A program made the translations under genes and the position numbers. Positions 39,928-49,639 of a stretch of 64,000 nt of DNA are shown in pieces. The notes under the pieces are model-generated. The model had not been told where the DNA came from. It worked only from the letters and a program-made list of their open reading frames with translations, and did no database searches. The DNA is taken from assembly GCF_000277125.1 (NCBI RefSeq), contig NC_016946.1:496001-560000 (forward strand), read 5' to 3'. Positions within the stretch are counted from its first letter, which is position 1; every line of letters starts with the position of its first letter. The DNA comes from Mycobacterium intracellulare ATCC 13950 (lineage in GTDB: Bacteria > Actinomycetota > Actinomycetes > Mycobacteriales > Mycobacteriaceae).

Positions 39928-40982
39928 CTACCGACATCTTCTTCAACCCGGTCTGGGACGTGCGGATGACGGACACGTCGCTGCGCGACGGCTCACACCA
40001 CAAGCGCCACCAGTTCACCAAGGACGAGGTCGGTGCGATCGTGGCCGCCTTGGACGCCGCGGGTGTGCCCGTCATCGAGGTCACCCACGGCGACGGACTG
40101 GGCGGCTCGAGCTTCAACTACGGGTTCTCCAAGACGCCCGAGCAGGAGCTGATCAAGCTCGCCGCCGAGACCGCCAAAGAGGCCAAGATCGCCTTCTTGA
40201 TGCTGCCCGGCGTGGGCACCAAGGAAGACATCAAAGAGGCCCAGAACAACGGCGGGGAGATCTGCCGGATCGCCACGCACTGCACCGAGGCCGACGTCTC
40301 GATCCAGCACTTCGGCCTGGCCCGCGAACTCGGACTGGAAACCGTCGGCTTCTTGATGATGAGCCACACCATCACCCCCGAGAAGCTGGCCGCCCAGGCC
40401 CGCATCATGGCCGACGCGGGCTGCCAGTGCGTCTACGTGGTCGACTCGGCCGGGGCGCTGGTCCTCGAGGGCGTGCGCGACCGCGTCGCCGCGCTCGTCG
40501 CCGAACTCGGTGACGACGCCCAGGTCGGCTTCCACGGGCACGAAAACCTCGGACTCGGGGTGGCAAACAGCGTCGAGGCCGTGCGCGCCGGCGCCAAGCA
40601 GATCGACGGCTCGTGCCGCCGCTTCGGGGCTGGGGCGGGCAACGCCCCCGTCGAAGCCCTGATCGGGGTGTTCGACAAGATCGGCGTCAAGACCGGCATC
40701 GACTTCTTCGACATCGCCGACGCCGCCGAAGAGGTCGTCGCCCCCGCCATGCCCGCCGAGTGCCTGCTCGACCGCAACGCCCTGATCATGGGCTACTCCG
40801 GCGTGTACTCCAGCTTCCTCAAGCACGCCATCCGCCAGGGTGAGCGCTATGGCGTCCCGCCGCATGAGCTGTTGCACCGGGCCGGCCAGCGCAAGCTCAT
40901 CGGCGGCCAGGAGGACCAACTGATCGACATCGCGCTGGAGATCAAACGCGAGCGAGAAAGCAGCGCCGCCGCCGCGCGCTGA
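39924..40982 (+). CDS. hsaF: 4-hydroxy-2-oxohexanoate aldolase HsaF
   Basis: 352-residue DRE-TIM metalloaldolase yielding pyruvate and propionaldehyde, in complex with HsaG. N-terminal [19 protein letters not shown] (about residues 13-31), [19 protein letters not shown] as the metal-ligand segment, and the C-terminal communication domain. ATG 39924 overlaps the hsaG stop; the open frame upstream lies within hsaG. Confidence 0.95.
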   Translation: MTTDIFFNPVWDVRMTDTSLRDGSHHKRHQFTKDEVGAIVAALDAAGVPVIEVTHGDGLGGSSFNYGFSKTPEQELIKLAAETAKEAKIAFLMLPGVGTKEDIKEAQNNGGEICRIATHCTEADVSIQHFGLARELGLETVGFLMMSHTITPEKLAAQARIMADAGCQCVYVVDSAGALVLEGVRDRVAALVAELGDDAQVGFHGHENLGLGVANSVEAVRAGAKQIDGSCRRFGAGAGNAPVEALIGVFDKIGVKTGIDFFDIADAAEEVVAPAMPAECLLDRNALIMGYSGVYSSFLKHAIRQGERYGVPPHELLHRAGQRKLIGGQEDQLIDIALEIKRERESSAAAAR

Positions 40983-41044
40983 CCTGCCGCTTCACCCAGG
41001 GCGCGCACAGGCTACGCAAAGGTAGCGCGCGTAGCCTGGTGGGC

Positions 41045-41347
41045 ATGAGCACATCCAAGACAGTCGGTACTCGTGGCCGCGGACTCTTCGGCCTGCTCGC
41101 CGGGGGGTTACTGACCGCGACCGCCGCGACGATGATCGCGCTGCCAGTGGCCAGCGCGGATCCCGGGTGCAATCAGGACGTGGGCAGTTCCATCGACTCG
41201 TACCTGCAGCGGCACCCCGACCTCCATCAGCAGCTGATCGACAAGTCAAAGGGCGAGGGGGGCAACGGCAGCGTGATCGACTACCTGAACCGGCATCCCG
41301 ACGTACGCCAGCACCTGATTCAGCTGTCCCACGCGTGCCCGCCCTAG
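41045..41347 (+). CDS. Secreted haemophore-like (MHB-type) small protein
   Basis: 100 residues with a signal peptide (about 1-38, ending near VASADPG). The mature domain has two Cys and two similar halves, SIDSYLQRHPDLHQQL and VIDYLNRHPDVRQHL, the pattern of mycobacterial haem-binding (MHB) haemophore-related proteins. ATG 41045 chosen over GTG 41039. It is not part of the conserved sterol cluster and occupies the place of PPE genes in M. tuberculosis. Confidence 0.72.
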   Translation: MSTSKTVGTRGRGLFGLLAGGLLTATAATMIALPVASADPGCNQDVGSSIDSYLQRHPDLHQQLIDKSKGEGGNGSVIDYLNRHPDVRQHLIQLSHACPP

Positions 41348-41411
41348 CGAACCCGCATCGTCGTGCAACCCCGCAGCCGACGCGCGGGAATGTTCGCCAT
41401 TGACGAAAAAG

Positions 41412-41425
41412 TAGAACACGTTCTA
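41412..41425. promoter_or_regulatory. KstR operator (Rv3531c-like operon)
   Basis: TAGAACACGTTCTA is a perfectly symmetric KstR consensus, ten bases before the GTG of the next gene. Confidence 0.88.
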
Positions 41426-41435
41426 GCGTCTAGGC

Positions 41436-42575
41436 GTGTCCGTAACTTCCTTTTCCGGCCCGCTCACCCACGCGATCGCTGAGGCCGAGGAGCTGGTGGC
41501 CGCCGCGCCGCACATCGAGTCCGAAGCCGACTTGCTCGAAGGGCTCCAATATCTGGCCGGCTGTATCGCGGCCTGCACGCATCTGGCCTTCGACTACGAC
41601 CGCGACCACCCCTTTCTGCAGTCGGGGACCGGGCCGTTCACCAAGATGGGCCTGGACAACCCCGACACGCTGTACTTCGGCACCCGGGTGCACGCCAACC
41701 ACGATTACGTCGTCACCGGCAGGCGCGGCACCACCACCGACCTGAGCTTCCAGCTGCTCGGCGGCGAGTACACCGACGACAACGTGCCCGTCAGCCAGGC
41801 CGCGTTCGACGACCGGGAGCTACAGATCGCCCCCGACGGCAGCTTCGAATGGCGGTTTCGGCCGACCGACCCCGGACAGCTGGTCATCCGCGAGGTGTAC
41901 GGCGACTGGGCCGCGCAGCGCGGCACGCTGGCCATCTCCCGGCTGGACACCGCGGGCACCGCGCCGCCGCCGCTGAGTCGCGAAACCATCGAAAAGCGTT
42001 TTGCCACAGCGGGAAAGCAGCTGGTTAACCGGGTGAAGACGTGGCTGCAGTTCCCGCAGTGGTTCTATTTCAACATCCCGGTCAACACGATGGTCGCGCC
42101 ACGGTTGACGCCGGGCGGCCTGGCGACCCAGTACTCGTCGGTGGGGCACTACGAGCTGCGGCCCGACCAGGCGCTGGTGATCAACATCCCGGTCACCGAC
42201 GCCCCCTACCTGGGCTTCCAGCTGGGCAGCCTGTGGTACATCTCGCTGGACTACATCAACCACCAGACCTCGCTGAACAACACTCAGGCGCAAGCGGATC
42301 CGGACGGCAAGGTGCGCATCGTCGTCGCCGACCAGAACCCCGGCGTGACCAACTGGGTGGAGACCCTCGGGCATCGGAAGGGCATCTTGCAGTTCCGCTG
42401 GCAGCGGGTGTCGCGACAACTCACCGACGTCGACGGCCCCACCGTAGAGCTGGTCGACATCGACGCCGTGCCGGCGGCGCTGCCGTATTTCGAGCACAAC
42501 AAGATTTCCGAGGACGACTGGCGTGCGCGGATTGCGCTGCGCCACCAGCAGATTCAGGCAAGGATGTTGGGATGA
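41436..42575 (+). CDS. Conserved protein of the KstR regulon (Rv3531c-like)
   Basis: 379 residues, no signal peptide or membrane segment. Tandem beta-rich regions with NPDTLYFGTRVHANHDYVVTGR and a later QFPQWFYFNIPVNTM are reminiscent of DUF1214/DUF1254-type proteins. Biochemical function is unknown. A perfect KstR box ten bases upstream and ATGA coupling to the next SDR place it firmly in sterol metabolism. Confidence 0.85.
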   Translation: MSVTSFSGPLTHAIAEAEELVAAAPHIESEADLLEGLQYLAGCIAACTHLAFDYDRDHPFLQSGTGPFTKMGLDNPDTLYFGTRVHANHDYVVTGRRGTTTDLSFQLLGGEYTDDNVPVSQAAFDDRELQIAPDGSFEWRFRPTDPGQLVIREVYGDWAAQRGTLAISRLDTAGTAPPPLSRETIEKRFATAGKQLVNRVKTWLQFPQWFYFNIPVNTMVAPRLTPGGLATQYSSVGHYELRPDQALVINIPVTDAPYLGFQLGSLWYISLDYINHQTSLNNTQAQADPDGKVRIVVADQNPGVTNWVETLGHRKGILQFRWQRVSRQLTDVDGPTVELVDIDAVPAALPYFEHNKISEDDWRARIALRHQQIQARMLG

Positions 42576-43354
42576 CGAAGTTGCTCGACGGCAAGGTGGT
42601 GGTGATCAGCGGCGTCGGCCCGGGTCTGGGCACGACGCTGGCGCACCGATGCACGCGGGAAGGCGCCGACCTGGTGCTGGCCGCCCGCACGCCGGAACGC
42701 CTGGACGACGTCGCCAAACAGATCGCCGACCTCGGAGGCCGGGCGACCACGGTGCGCACCGACATCACCGAGGACGACCAGGTGAGCAACCTGGTCGATG
42801 CCACCTTGGAGGCCTACGGCAAGGTCGACGTGTTGATCAACAACGCGTTCCGCGTACCGTCGCTGAAGCCTTTCTCGGGCACCAGCTTTCAGCACATCCG
42901 CGACGCGATCGAACTCAGTGCGCTGGGCGCCCTGCGGCTCATCCAGGGATTCACGCCGGCGCTGGCCGAGTCGAAGGGCTCGATCGTCAACGTCAACTCC
43001 ATGGTGCTGCGGCACTCGCAGGCGAAGTACGGCGCGTATAAGATGGCCAAGTCCGCGCTGCTGTCCATGTCTCATTCGCTGGCCACCGAGCTGGGCGAGC
43101 AGGGAATCCGGGTCAATTCCGTTGCACCCGGCTATATCTGGGGCGAGACGCTGCAGGGCTACTTCAACCACCAGGCCGGCAAGTACGGCACCACGGCCGA
43201 GCAGATCTACCAGGCCACCGCCGCGGGCTCCGACCTGAAGCGGCTGCCGACCGAGGACGAGGTGGCCTCGGCGATCTTGTTCATGGCGAGCGACCTGTCC
43301 AGTGGCATCACCGGGCAGACCCTCGACGTCAATTGCGGGGAGTACCACACCTGA
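42572..43354 (+). CDS. Short-chain dehydrogenase (Rv3530c-like)
   Basis: 260-residue SDR, the same length as Rv3530c. Cofactor motif SGVGPGLGTTLA (about residues 13-24), INNAF, and the active site Ser in NVNSMVLRHS with YGAYKMAKS. Substrate unknown. Both ends overlap neighbours (ATGA at the start, TGATG at the end), so it is translated with the Rv3531c-like protein and the sulfotransferase. Confidence 0.9.
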   Translation: MTKLLDGKVVVISGVGPGLGTTLAHRCTREGADLVLAARTPERLDDVAKQIADLGGRATTVRTDITEDDQVSNLVDATLEAYGKVDVLINNAFRVPSLKPFSGTSFQHIRDAIELSALGALRLIQGFTPALAESKGSIVNVNSMVLRHSQAKYGAYKMAKSALLSMSHSLATELGEQGIRVNSVAPGYIWGETLQGYFNHQAGKYGTTAEQIYQATAAGSDLKRLPTEDEVASAILFMASDLSSGITGQTLDVNCGEYHT

Positions 43355-44499
43355 TGGCTGAGCGTACCGACGTCGGCACCGTTGACGACCTGAGGGCGTC
43401 GGCCAGCAAGATGATCGGGCTGGACGATTTCGGCAGCAACGACGACAACTACCTCGAAGCGCTGGAAGTGCTGCTCGACTCCTACCGCCGCGACGCCGAC
43501 TTGACGCCGTTGGGCAGCAAGATGAATCGGTTCTTTTTGCGCGGTGCGCTGGTGGCCAGGCTGCTGTCCGAAGCGGCGTGGAAGCAATACCCGCAGCACG
43601 CGGACGTCGTCATCGAGCGGCCGATCTTCGTCACGGGACTGGTGCGCACCGGCACCACCGCCTTGCATCGGCTGCTGGGCGCCGATCCCGCGCACCAGGG
43701 CCTGCATCTGTGGTTGGCCGAATTCCCGCAGCCGCGCCCGCCTCGTGAAACCTGGGATTCCAACCCGTATTACAGCCAACTGAACGCGCAGTTCGAGAAG
43801 CATCATGCCGAAAACCCGGACTACACCGGTCTGCATTTCATGGCGGCGTACGAGCTGGAGGAGTGCTGGCAGCTGCTGCGGCAGTCGCTGCATTCGGCGT
43901 CCTACGAGACGCTGGCGCACCTGCCCACCTACTCGCAGTGGCTCTCGCGGCAGGACTGGACGCCGTCGTATCAGCGGCACCGCCGCAACCTTCAGCTGAT
44001 CGGACTCAACGACGCCGACAAGCGGTGGGTGCTGAAGAATCCCAGCCACCTGTTCGCGCTGGACGCGCTGATGGCGACCTATCCCGACGCGTTGGTGATC
44101 CAGACCCATCGTCCGGTCGAGACGATCATGGCCTCGATGTGCTCGCTGGCGCAGCACACCGCCGAGGGATGGTCGACGTCGTTCACCGGCGCCCAGATCG
44201 GCGCTGACGCAATGGAAACGTGGTCGCGGGGCCTGGAGCGGTTCAACACCGCGCGGGCCAAATACAGCCCGTCGCAGTTCTACGACGTGGACTACAAGGA
44301 GCTGATCGCCGACCCGATGGGCACGGTGGCCGACATCTACCGGCACTTCGGGATGACGTTGACCGAAGAGGCCAAGGCGGCCATGGAAAAGACCCACGCC
44401 GACAGCCAGTCCGGCGCGCGGGCGCCCAAGCACTCGTACTCGCTGGCCGACTACGGCCTGAGCGTCGAGACGGTCAAGGAGCGGTTCGCGGGGCTGTAG
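43354..44499 (+). CDS. Sulfotransferase-family protein (Rv3529c-like)
   Basis: 381 residues. The PAPS 5'-phosphosulfate loop appears as RTGTTALHRLLGADPAH (about residues 98-114), and the 3'-phosphate-binding region as LVIQTHRPVETIMASM, so it is probably a PAPS-dependent sulfotransferase. The acceptor is unknown. Because it is the third gene of a KstR-controlled operon, a sterol-derived hydroxyl or a cell-envelope lipid made during sterol growth are possibilities. Confidence 0.86.
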   Translation: MAERTDVGTVDDLRASASKMIGLDDFGSNDDNYLEALEVLLDSYRRDADLTPLGSKMNRFFLRGALVARLLSEAAWKQYPQHADVVIERPIFVTGLVRTGTTALHRLLGADPAHQGLHLWLAEFPQPRPPRETWDSNPYYSQLNAQFEKHHAENPDYTGLHFMAAYELEECWQLLRQSLHSASYETLAHLPTYSQWLSRQDWTPSYQRHRRNLQLIGLNDADKRWVLKNPSHLFALDALMATYPDALVIQTHRPVETIMASMCSLAQHTAEGWSTSFTGAQIGADAMETWSRGLERFNTARAKYSPSQFYDVDYKELIADPMGTVADIYRHFGMTLTEEAKAAMEKTHADSQSGARAPKHSYSLADYGLSVETVKERFAGL

Positions 44500-44546
44500 A
44501 AATCACAGGCGCCACAGGAGTTTCCGGTCCGATGGACGCGCCTTTT

Positions 44547-44628
44547 GCCCACCTCCGAGCGACAAAGCCGCGAATCCATCCGCGCCAATCCATCCGCGCC
44601 CCCTGCCGGTTGTCGCTCGGAGGTGGGC
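44547..44628. repeat. 19-base perfect inverted repeat with a tandem repeat in the loop
   Basis: GCCCACCTCCGAGCGACAA (44547-44565) is exactly mirrored at 44610-44628. The 44-base loop holds two copies of AATCCATCCGCGCC (44573-44600). It lies in the 194-base gap between convergent genes and could be a bidirectional terminator or a dispersed repeat. Nothing else is seen in the gap. Confidence 0.8.
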
Positions 44629-44693
44629 ACGACGCCCATGGCTTCCGGGCGCCGGCTCGGTTCCGATGGGCTATGACGAACCGCGACCGTCGC

Positions 44694-45146
44694 TCAGTGC
44701 TCGTCTGGCTCGTCTTCGAGGTACCCCTCGGCGACCGCATGCTCGATGCTGTCGCTCAGTTTGGGGCAGGACCGGGTGCGCGCGGTGTCGCCGCCGGACT
44801 CGCGCACCTCGGTGAAGTGCGCGCAACGCTGCCAGGCCTCGGTATTCCATTGCACCGCAGTGTGTCCCGGCCCGAGCCTGCGCACCGTGACGCGGACGTG
44901 GCAGAAACGGCAGTCCACCGGCAACAGACCCGAGTTGAGATAGCGCTCGCGGTCAGCGCGGCTGGCCTCGGCCACGGCGGCCGCGCGCTGGGGATCGTTG
45001 GCGAAATCCCTTGACTTCGACCACGATCGGGACCCCCCGCCGTTGCCGGCCGGCTTCTCCTCGTGGTCGTGATGATCGCCGTGCAGCTGCAACATCGACC
45101 GCGCGAGCCGATCGACGTCAGGTACCTGCGGCTGATCGTCGGCCAT
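44694..45146 (-). CDS. Conserved hypothetical protein (Rv3527-like)
   Basis: 150 residues. His/Asp-rich N-terminal part, a central CRFCHVRVTVRRL (single CxxC) and an acidic C terminus. The Cys/His content hints at metal binding, but no domain was recognised. It lies just after kshA (5 bases) in the same orientation and may be cotranscribed with it. Confidence 0.8.
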   Translation of the reverse strand: MADDQPQVPDVDRLARSMLQLHGDHHDHEEKPAGNGGGSRSWSKSRDFANDPQRAAAVAEASRADRERYLNSGLLPVDCRFCHVRVTVRRLGPGHTAVQWNTEAWQRCAHFTEVRESGGDTARTRSCPKLSDSIEHAVAEGYLEDEPDEH

Positions 45147-45151
45147 GATGC

Positions 45152-46309
45152 CTAGTGCTGCTCGGCCGGAACGTCCTCGGATTCCTTGGCCTTGAGGTTC
45201 TCGGAGACCTCGGAATTCCAGTACTCGTTGGCGCGGGTGGTGTCGACCTCGATCTCGAAGCGTTCCACCATTTCCGGCTCGATGTCGGCGACGTCGACAT
45301 AGAACTGCTGATACCAGCGGCGTAGCTGGTAGACGGCGCCGTCCTCTTCGACCAGCAGCGGATTGTCGATGCGGGTCTTGTGCTTCCAGATCTCGACGTC
45401 CTGCAAAAAGCCCTTGCTGACGCCCTCGGTGAACACCTTCGACAGCTTGTCGGTCATCTTTTCGTCCATGCCCTTGGGCTTTTCGACGATGACACCCCAC
45501 TGCAGCACGAACGAGTTCTGGGTCACCGGGTAGTGGCAGTTGATCAGGATCGACTCGGCCTTGTAGCCGCCGTAGCTGTTGTGCAACCAGTTGATCATGA
45601 ACGAGGGCCCGAAGTAGGACGCCTCGGAATCCAGGTGCGCCTCACCGTAAGACGTGCCGAGGTCGTTCACGTCGGGCCGGCCCACGTTGTGCAGGTACTG
45701 CGAGGCGATGTGTCCCTCGAAGACGTTCTTGAAGTACGTCGGCAACCCGAAATGGATGTAGAAGAAGTGCGCCATGTCGGTGACGTTGTCGATGATGTCG
45801 CGGCAGTTGGACCCCTCGATGAGGATGCTGTTCCACCGCCAATCGGTCCACTCGTCGCTGTGGGCCTCCGGGATCTCCGGGATCCGCACGGCGGGGTCCG
45901 GCGGATTGTTTTCGTGGTCGTGCCAGACGAACAGCAGGCCGCCGCGGACGTCGGTCGTCCACGACCGGGTGCGCGCCGTCTTGGGCGTGCGCTTGGCGTA
46001 CGGCACCAGCTTGCAGCGGCCGTCGCCGCCCCAGCGCCAGTCGTGGAAGGGGCAGGCCACCTCGTCGCCCTTGATGGTGCCCTCCGACAGATCACCGCCC
46101 ATGTGCCGGCAATAGCCGTCGAGGACCTTGATGTCCCCGTGGGAGTCGGCGAAGACCACCAGCTTGGTGCCGAAAGCCTCGATCGAATGCGGCTTACCGT
46201 CCTGGAAGTCCTTTGCGACGCCCAGGCAGTGCCAGCCGCGGGCGTACCTGGTCGGCAAGGCGCCGGGATCGATCTCCCGGATGCCGACCGCCTTGGTGTC
46301 GGTACTCAC
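45152..46309 (-). CDS. kshA: 3-ketosteroid 9-alpha-hydroxylase oxygenase KshA
   Basis: 385-residue Rieske non-haem iron oxygenase. The [2Fe-2S] ligands fall at Cys67/His69 (CRHMGG) and Cys86/His89 (CPFHDW), and the mononuclear iron site is in NVTDMAHFFYIHFG. With KshB it 9-alpha-hydroxylates androstadienedione or CoA thioesters, triggering ring B opening. A KstR box lies 30 bases upstream. Confidence 0.97.
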   Translation of the reverse strand: MSTDTKAVGIREIDPGALPTRYARGWHCLGVAKDFQDGKPHSIEAFGTKLVVFADSHGDIKVLDGYCRHMGGDLSEGTIKGDEVACPFHDWRWGGDGRCKLVPYAKRTPKTARTRSWTTDVRGGLLFVWHDHENNPPDPAVRIPEIPEAHSDEWTDWRWNSILIEGSNCRDIIDNVTDMAHFFYIHFGLPTYFKNVFEGHIASQYLHNVGRPDVNDLGTSYGEAHLDSEASYFGPSFMINWLHNSYGGYKAESILINCHYPVTQNSFVLQWGVIVEKPKGMDEKMTDKLSKVFTEGVSKGFLQDVEIWKHKTRIDNPLLVEEDGAVYQLRRWYQQFYVDVADIEPEMVERFEIEVDTTRANEYWNSEVSENLKAKESEDVPAEQH

Positions 46310-46339
46310 CTGTCCACCTCCAACTAATAGCCCTCTAAC

Positions 46340-46353
46340 TAGAACACGTTACA
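46340..46353. promoter_or_regulatory. KstR operator (kshA)
   Basis: TAGAACACGTTACA fits TNNAACNNGTTNNA; located between kshA and the divergent gamma-carbonic-anhydrase-like gene. Confidence 0.86.
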
Positions 46354-46424
46354 GTTTTGCGGCGGGGGCGCGCAACGACGGCGAGCCTGGCTGGGACATA
46401 TGCGTGTTGGGGTATACGTAGACG

Positions 46425-46949
46425 ATGCCGCTGTTTGCATTCGAGGGCCGCGCACCACGGGTCGATCCCACCGCTTTCGTCGCCCCGACCGCCACTTTGA
46501 TCGGTGACGTCGTCGTGGAGGCGGGGGCCTCGATCTGGTTCAACGCCGTGCTGCGCGGCGACTACGGGCCCATCGTGGTGCGGGAGGGCGCCAATGTGCA
46601 AGACGGGTCCGTGCTGCACGCGCCTCCCGGCATCCCGGTGGACATCGGTCCGGGCGCGACGGTCGCGCATCTGTGCGTCGTCCACGGGGCGCACGTGGGA
46701 CCGGAGGCGTTGATCGCCAACCACGCCACCGTTTTGGACGGGGCGGTGATCGGGGCGCGCAGCCTGGTCGCCGCGCACTCGCTGGTCACCGCCGGCACCC
46801 AGATCCCGGCCGGGATCGTCGCGGTCGGCGCCCCGGCTCAAATCAAGGGCCCGGTGGCCGGCACCGGCGCCGAGATGTGGCTCAAGCTCAATCCGCAGGC
46901 CTACCGCGACCTCGCCCAGCGGCATCTGGCCGGGCTGGAGCCGATCTAG
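46425..46949 (+). CDS. Gamma-carbonic-anhydrase-family protein (Rv3525c-like)
   Basis: 174-residue left-handed beta-helix protein of the gamma-CA/PaaY family: hexapeptide repeats such as ATLIGDVVVEAGASIW and ATVAHLCVVHGAHVGPEALI, with His residues near 82, 87 and 98 as probable metal ligands. Whether it hydrates CO2 or acts as a thioesterase-like PaaY is unknown. Its stop shares CTAG with the convergent next gene. Confidence 0.88.
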   Translation: MPLFAFEGRAPRVDPTAFVAPTATLIGDVVVEAGASIWFNAVLRGDYGPIVVREGANVQDGSVLHAPPGIPVDIGPGATVAHLCVVHGAHVGPEALIANHATVLDGAVIGARSLVAAHSLVTAGTQIPAGIVAVGAPAQIKGPVAGTGAEMWLKLNPQAYRDLAQRHLAGLEPI

Positions 46950-47353
46950 ACCTTGCGGGTGTTGGCCGCCGCGCGGTCCATCTCCCAATAGGCGCGCAGG
47001 GCCACCAGCTTACCCTCGTCGTTGGCCTTATAGGTGAACACGCCCTCGGCGGTCGTCTGGTATTCGCCCGTCGTGATGAGGATGTGCCCGACGTTGGCTT
47101 CCTCGTTGCCGCACTGATAGGTATCGCGGAAAACGAACTCGATCTTGGTGGTCGGGGCGATCGCCTTGTCCCAGAAGGCCGAAATCGCGTCACGGCCCCG
47201 ATGCCCTTTGCCCTCGGGGTCGAACGCGGAGGGGCCGATCGGGTCCTCGACGATGGCGTCGTCGGCGAACACCGCCAGCCAGGCATCCTTGTCCCGGGCC
47301 GCCACCGCCTCGCGGGAGCGGCGGCCGGCCTCGTGCGCGGGATGCTCACTCAT
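46946..47353 (-). CDS. Ketosteroid-isomerase-like NTF2-fold protein
   Basis: 135 residues. WLAVFADDAIVEDPIGPSAF (about residues 25-44) closely matches the active-site region of bacterial delta5-3-ketosteroid isomerase (FADDATVEDPVGS), placing Asp37 as the candidate general base. The residue equivalent to the second acid (Asp99 in the Comamonas enzyme) appears not to be conserved (GVFTY). It lies 7 bases after ltp3 on the same strand, so it may be cotranscribed with ltp4-ltp3. Isomerase activity is plausible, not proven. Confidence 0.75.
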   Translation of the reverse strand: MSEHPAHEAGRRSREAVAARDKDAWLAVFADDAIVEDPIGPSAFDPEGKGHRGRDAISAFWDKAIAPTTKIEFVFRDTYQCGNEEANVGHILITTGEYQTTAEGVFTYKANDEGKLVALRAYWEMDRAAANTRKV

Positions 47354-47360
47354 CGCGCGC

Positions 47361-48559
<1,199 letters not shown>

Positions 48560-48560
<1 letters not shown>

Positions 48561-49624
48561 TAGTTCTTCCCTTCCATGACCGCGACCAGGTTCTGTTGTA
48601 GCGCAGGCCCGCTGGTGGCGTGCGCGAGCACCCGCTCAGCTGAACCATTCCAGATGTGTTGTGCTGCAAAGCCGATGCGCTCGAGGCCGGCGACGAACAT
48701 GGGATTGGCAGCCAGCGCGCCACCGGACGGATTGACCTTGGTCGGTCCCGGTATCCGGATGGCTTCCTCGATGATCAGGTGCTGGTGGGTGAAGGGCGCG
48801 CAGATCTCCGCCACGTCCAGGTTGTCGGTCCTGCCGCCGGTGGCCACGTGGGCCGCGGCCTTGGTCGACGGGGATTCGGTGAGGTCGCGCGCGCCCAGCG
48901 ACGGGGTCTCGATGCGGTGCTCGATTCCCGTGATCCAGGCGGGGTTTTCGCGCAGTTCGCGTGCCCGGTCGCCGGCAGCGAGCACGATCGCCGCGGCGCC
49001 GTCGGTGATCGGCGCGATGTCGTGGCGCCGCAGCGGGTCGGCGAAAAACGGCCGTTCGAGCAGTTCGGCCACGCTGATCGACCCCTCGACCTTGTCCACC
49101 CGCCGCGCGTTCGCGAAGGAGTCGAAGGCCACGCGCGCCATCTGCTCCTCGGTCCACTTGCCGCTGTCGAGCCCGATGCGGGCCTGCAGCCCGGCCATCG
49201 AGATCGAATCGGGCCACAACGGCGCGACGGTGTAAGGGTCGGTCTGCCGCGACAGGATCTGGCGCAGGACCCCGGCCGAGGACTTGCCGAAGCCGTACAC
49301 CAGCGCGGTGTCGACCTCACCGGTCAACAGCTTGATGTAGGCCTCGTAGAGGGCCCAGGCCGCGTCCATCTCGACGTGCGATTCGTTGATCGGCGGAACG
49401 GCGCCGATGGAGTCGATCGCCGAGATGAACGAAAAGGCCCGTCCGGCAAGGTAATCGGACGATCCGGAGCACCAGAAGCCGATGTCGGTCCGCTCGATGC
49501 CCAGCTCCTCGTAGAGCTGGGCGAAGCACGGTATCAACATCTCGACGCCGTTGGTGGTGCCGTCGGTGCGGCGGACGTGTGGTGCGTGGGCGAAGCCGAC
49601 GACCGCAACGTTGCGAGCGCTCAT
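48560..49624 (-). CDS. ltp4: Lipid-transfer-like thiolase-superfamily protein Ltp4
   Basis: 354 residues, the same length as Rv3522. SCP-x thiolase-like fold: MLIPCFAQLYEELGIERTDIGFWCSGSSDY region, ALVYGFGKSSAG, APITDGAAAIVLAAGD and NPSGGALAANPMFVAGLERIGFA. Likely forms a complex with Ltp3 and/or the upstream DUF35 protein. 15 bases separate it from the Rv3521-like gene; all three are probably transcribed from the KstR-regulated promoter at 50645. Confidence 0.92.
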
Positions 49625-49639
49625 AGGTAGGTAAGCCCT

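Noticed and set aside
44573..44600. Minisatellite (VNTR) locus
   Set aside because: Only two 14-base copies, so it is recorded as a loop feature of the inverted repeat rather than an array.
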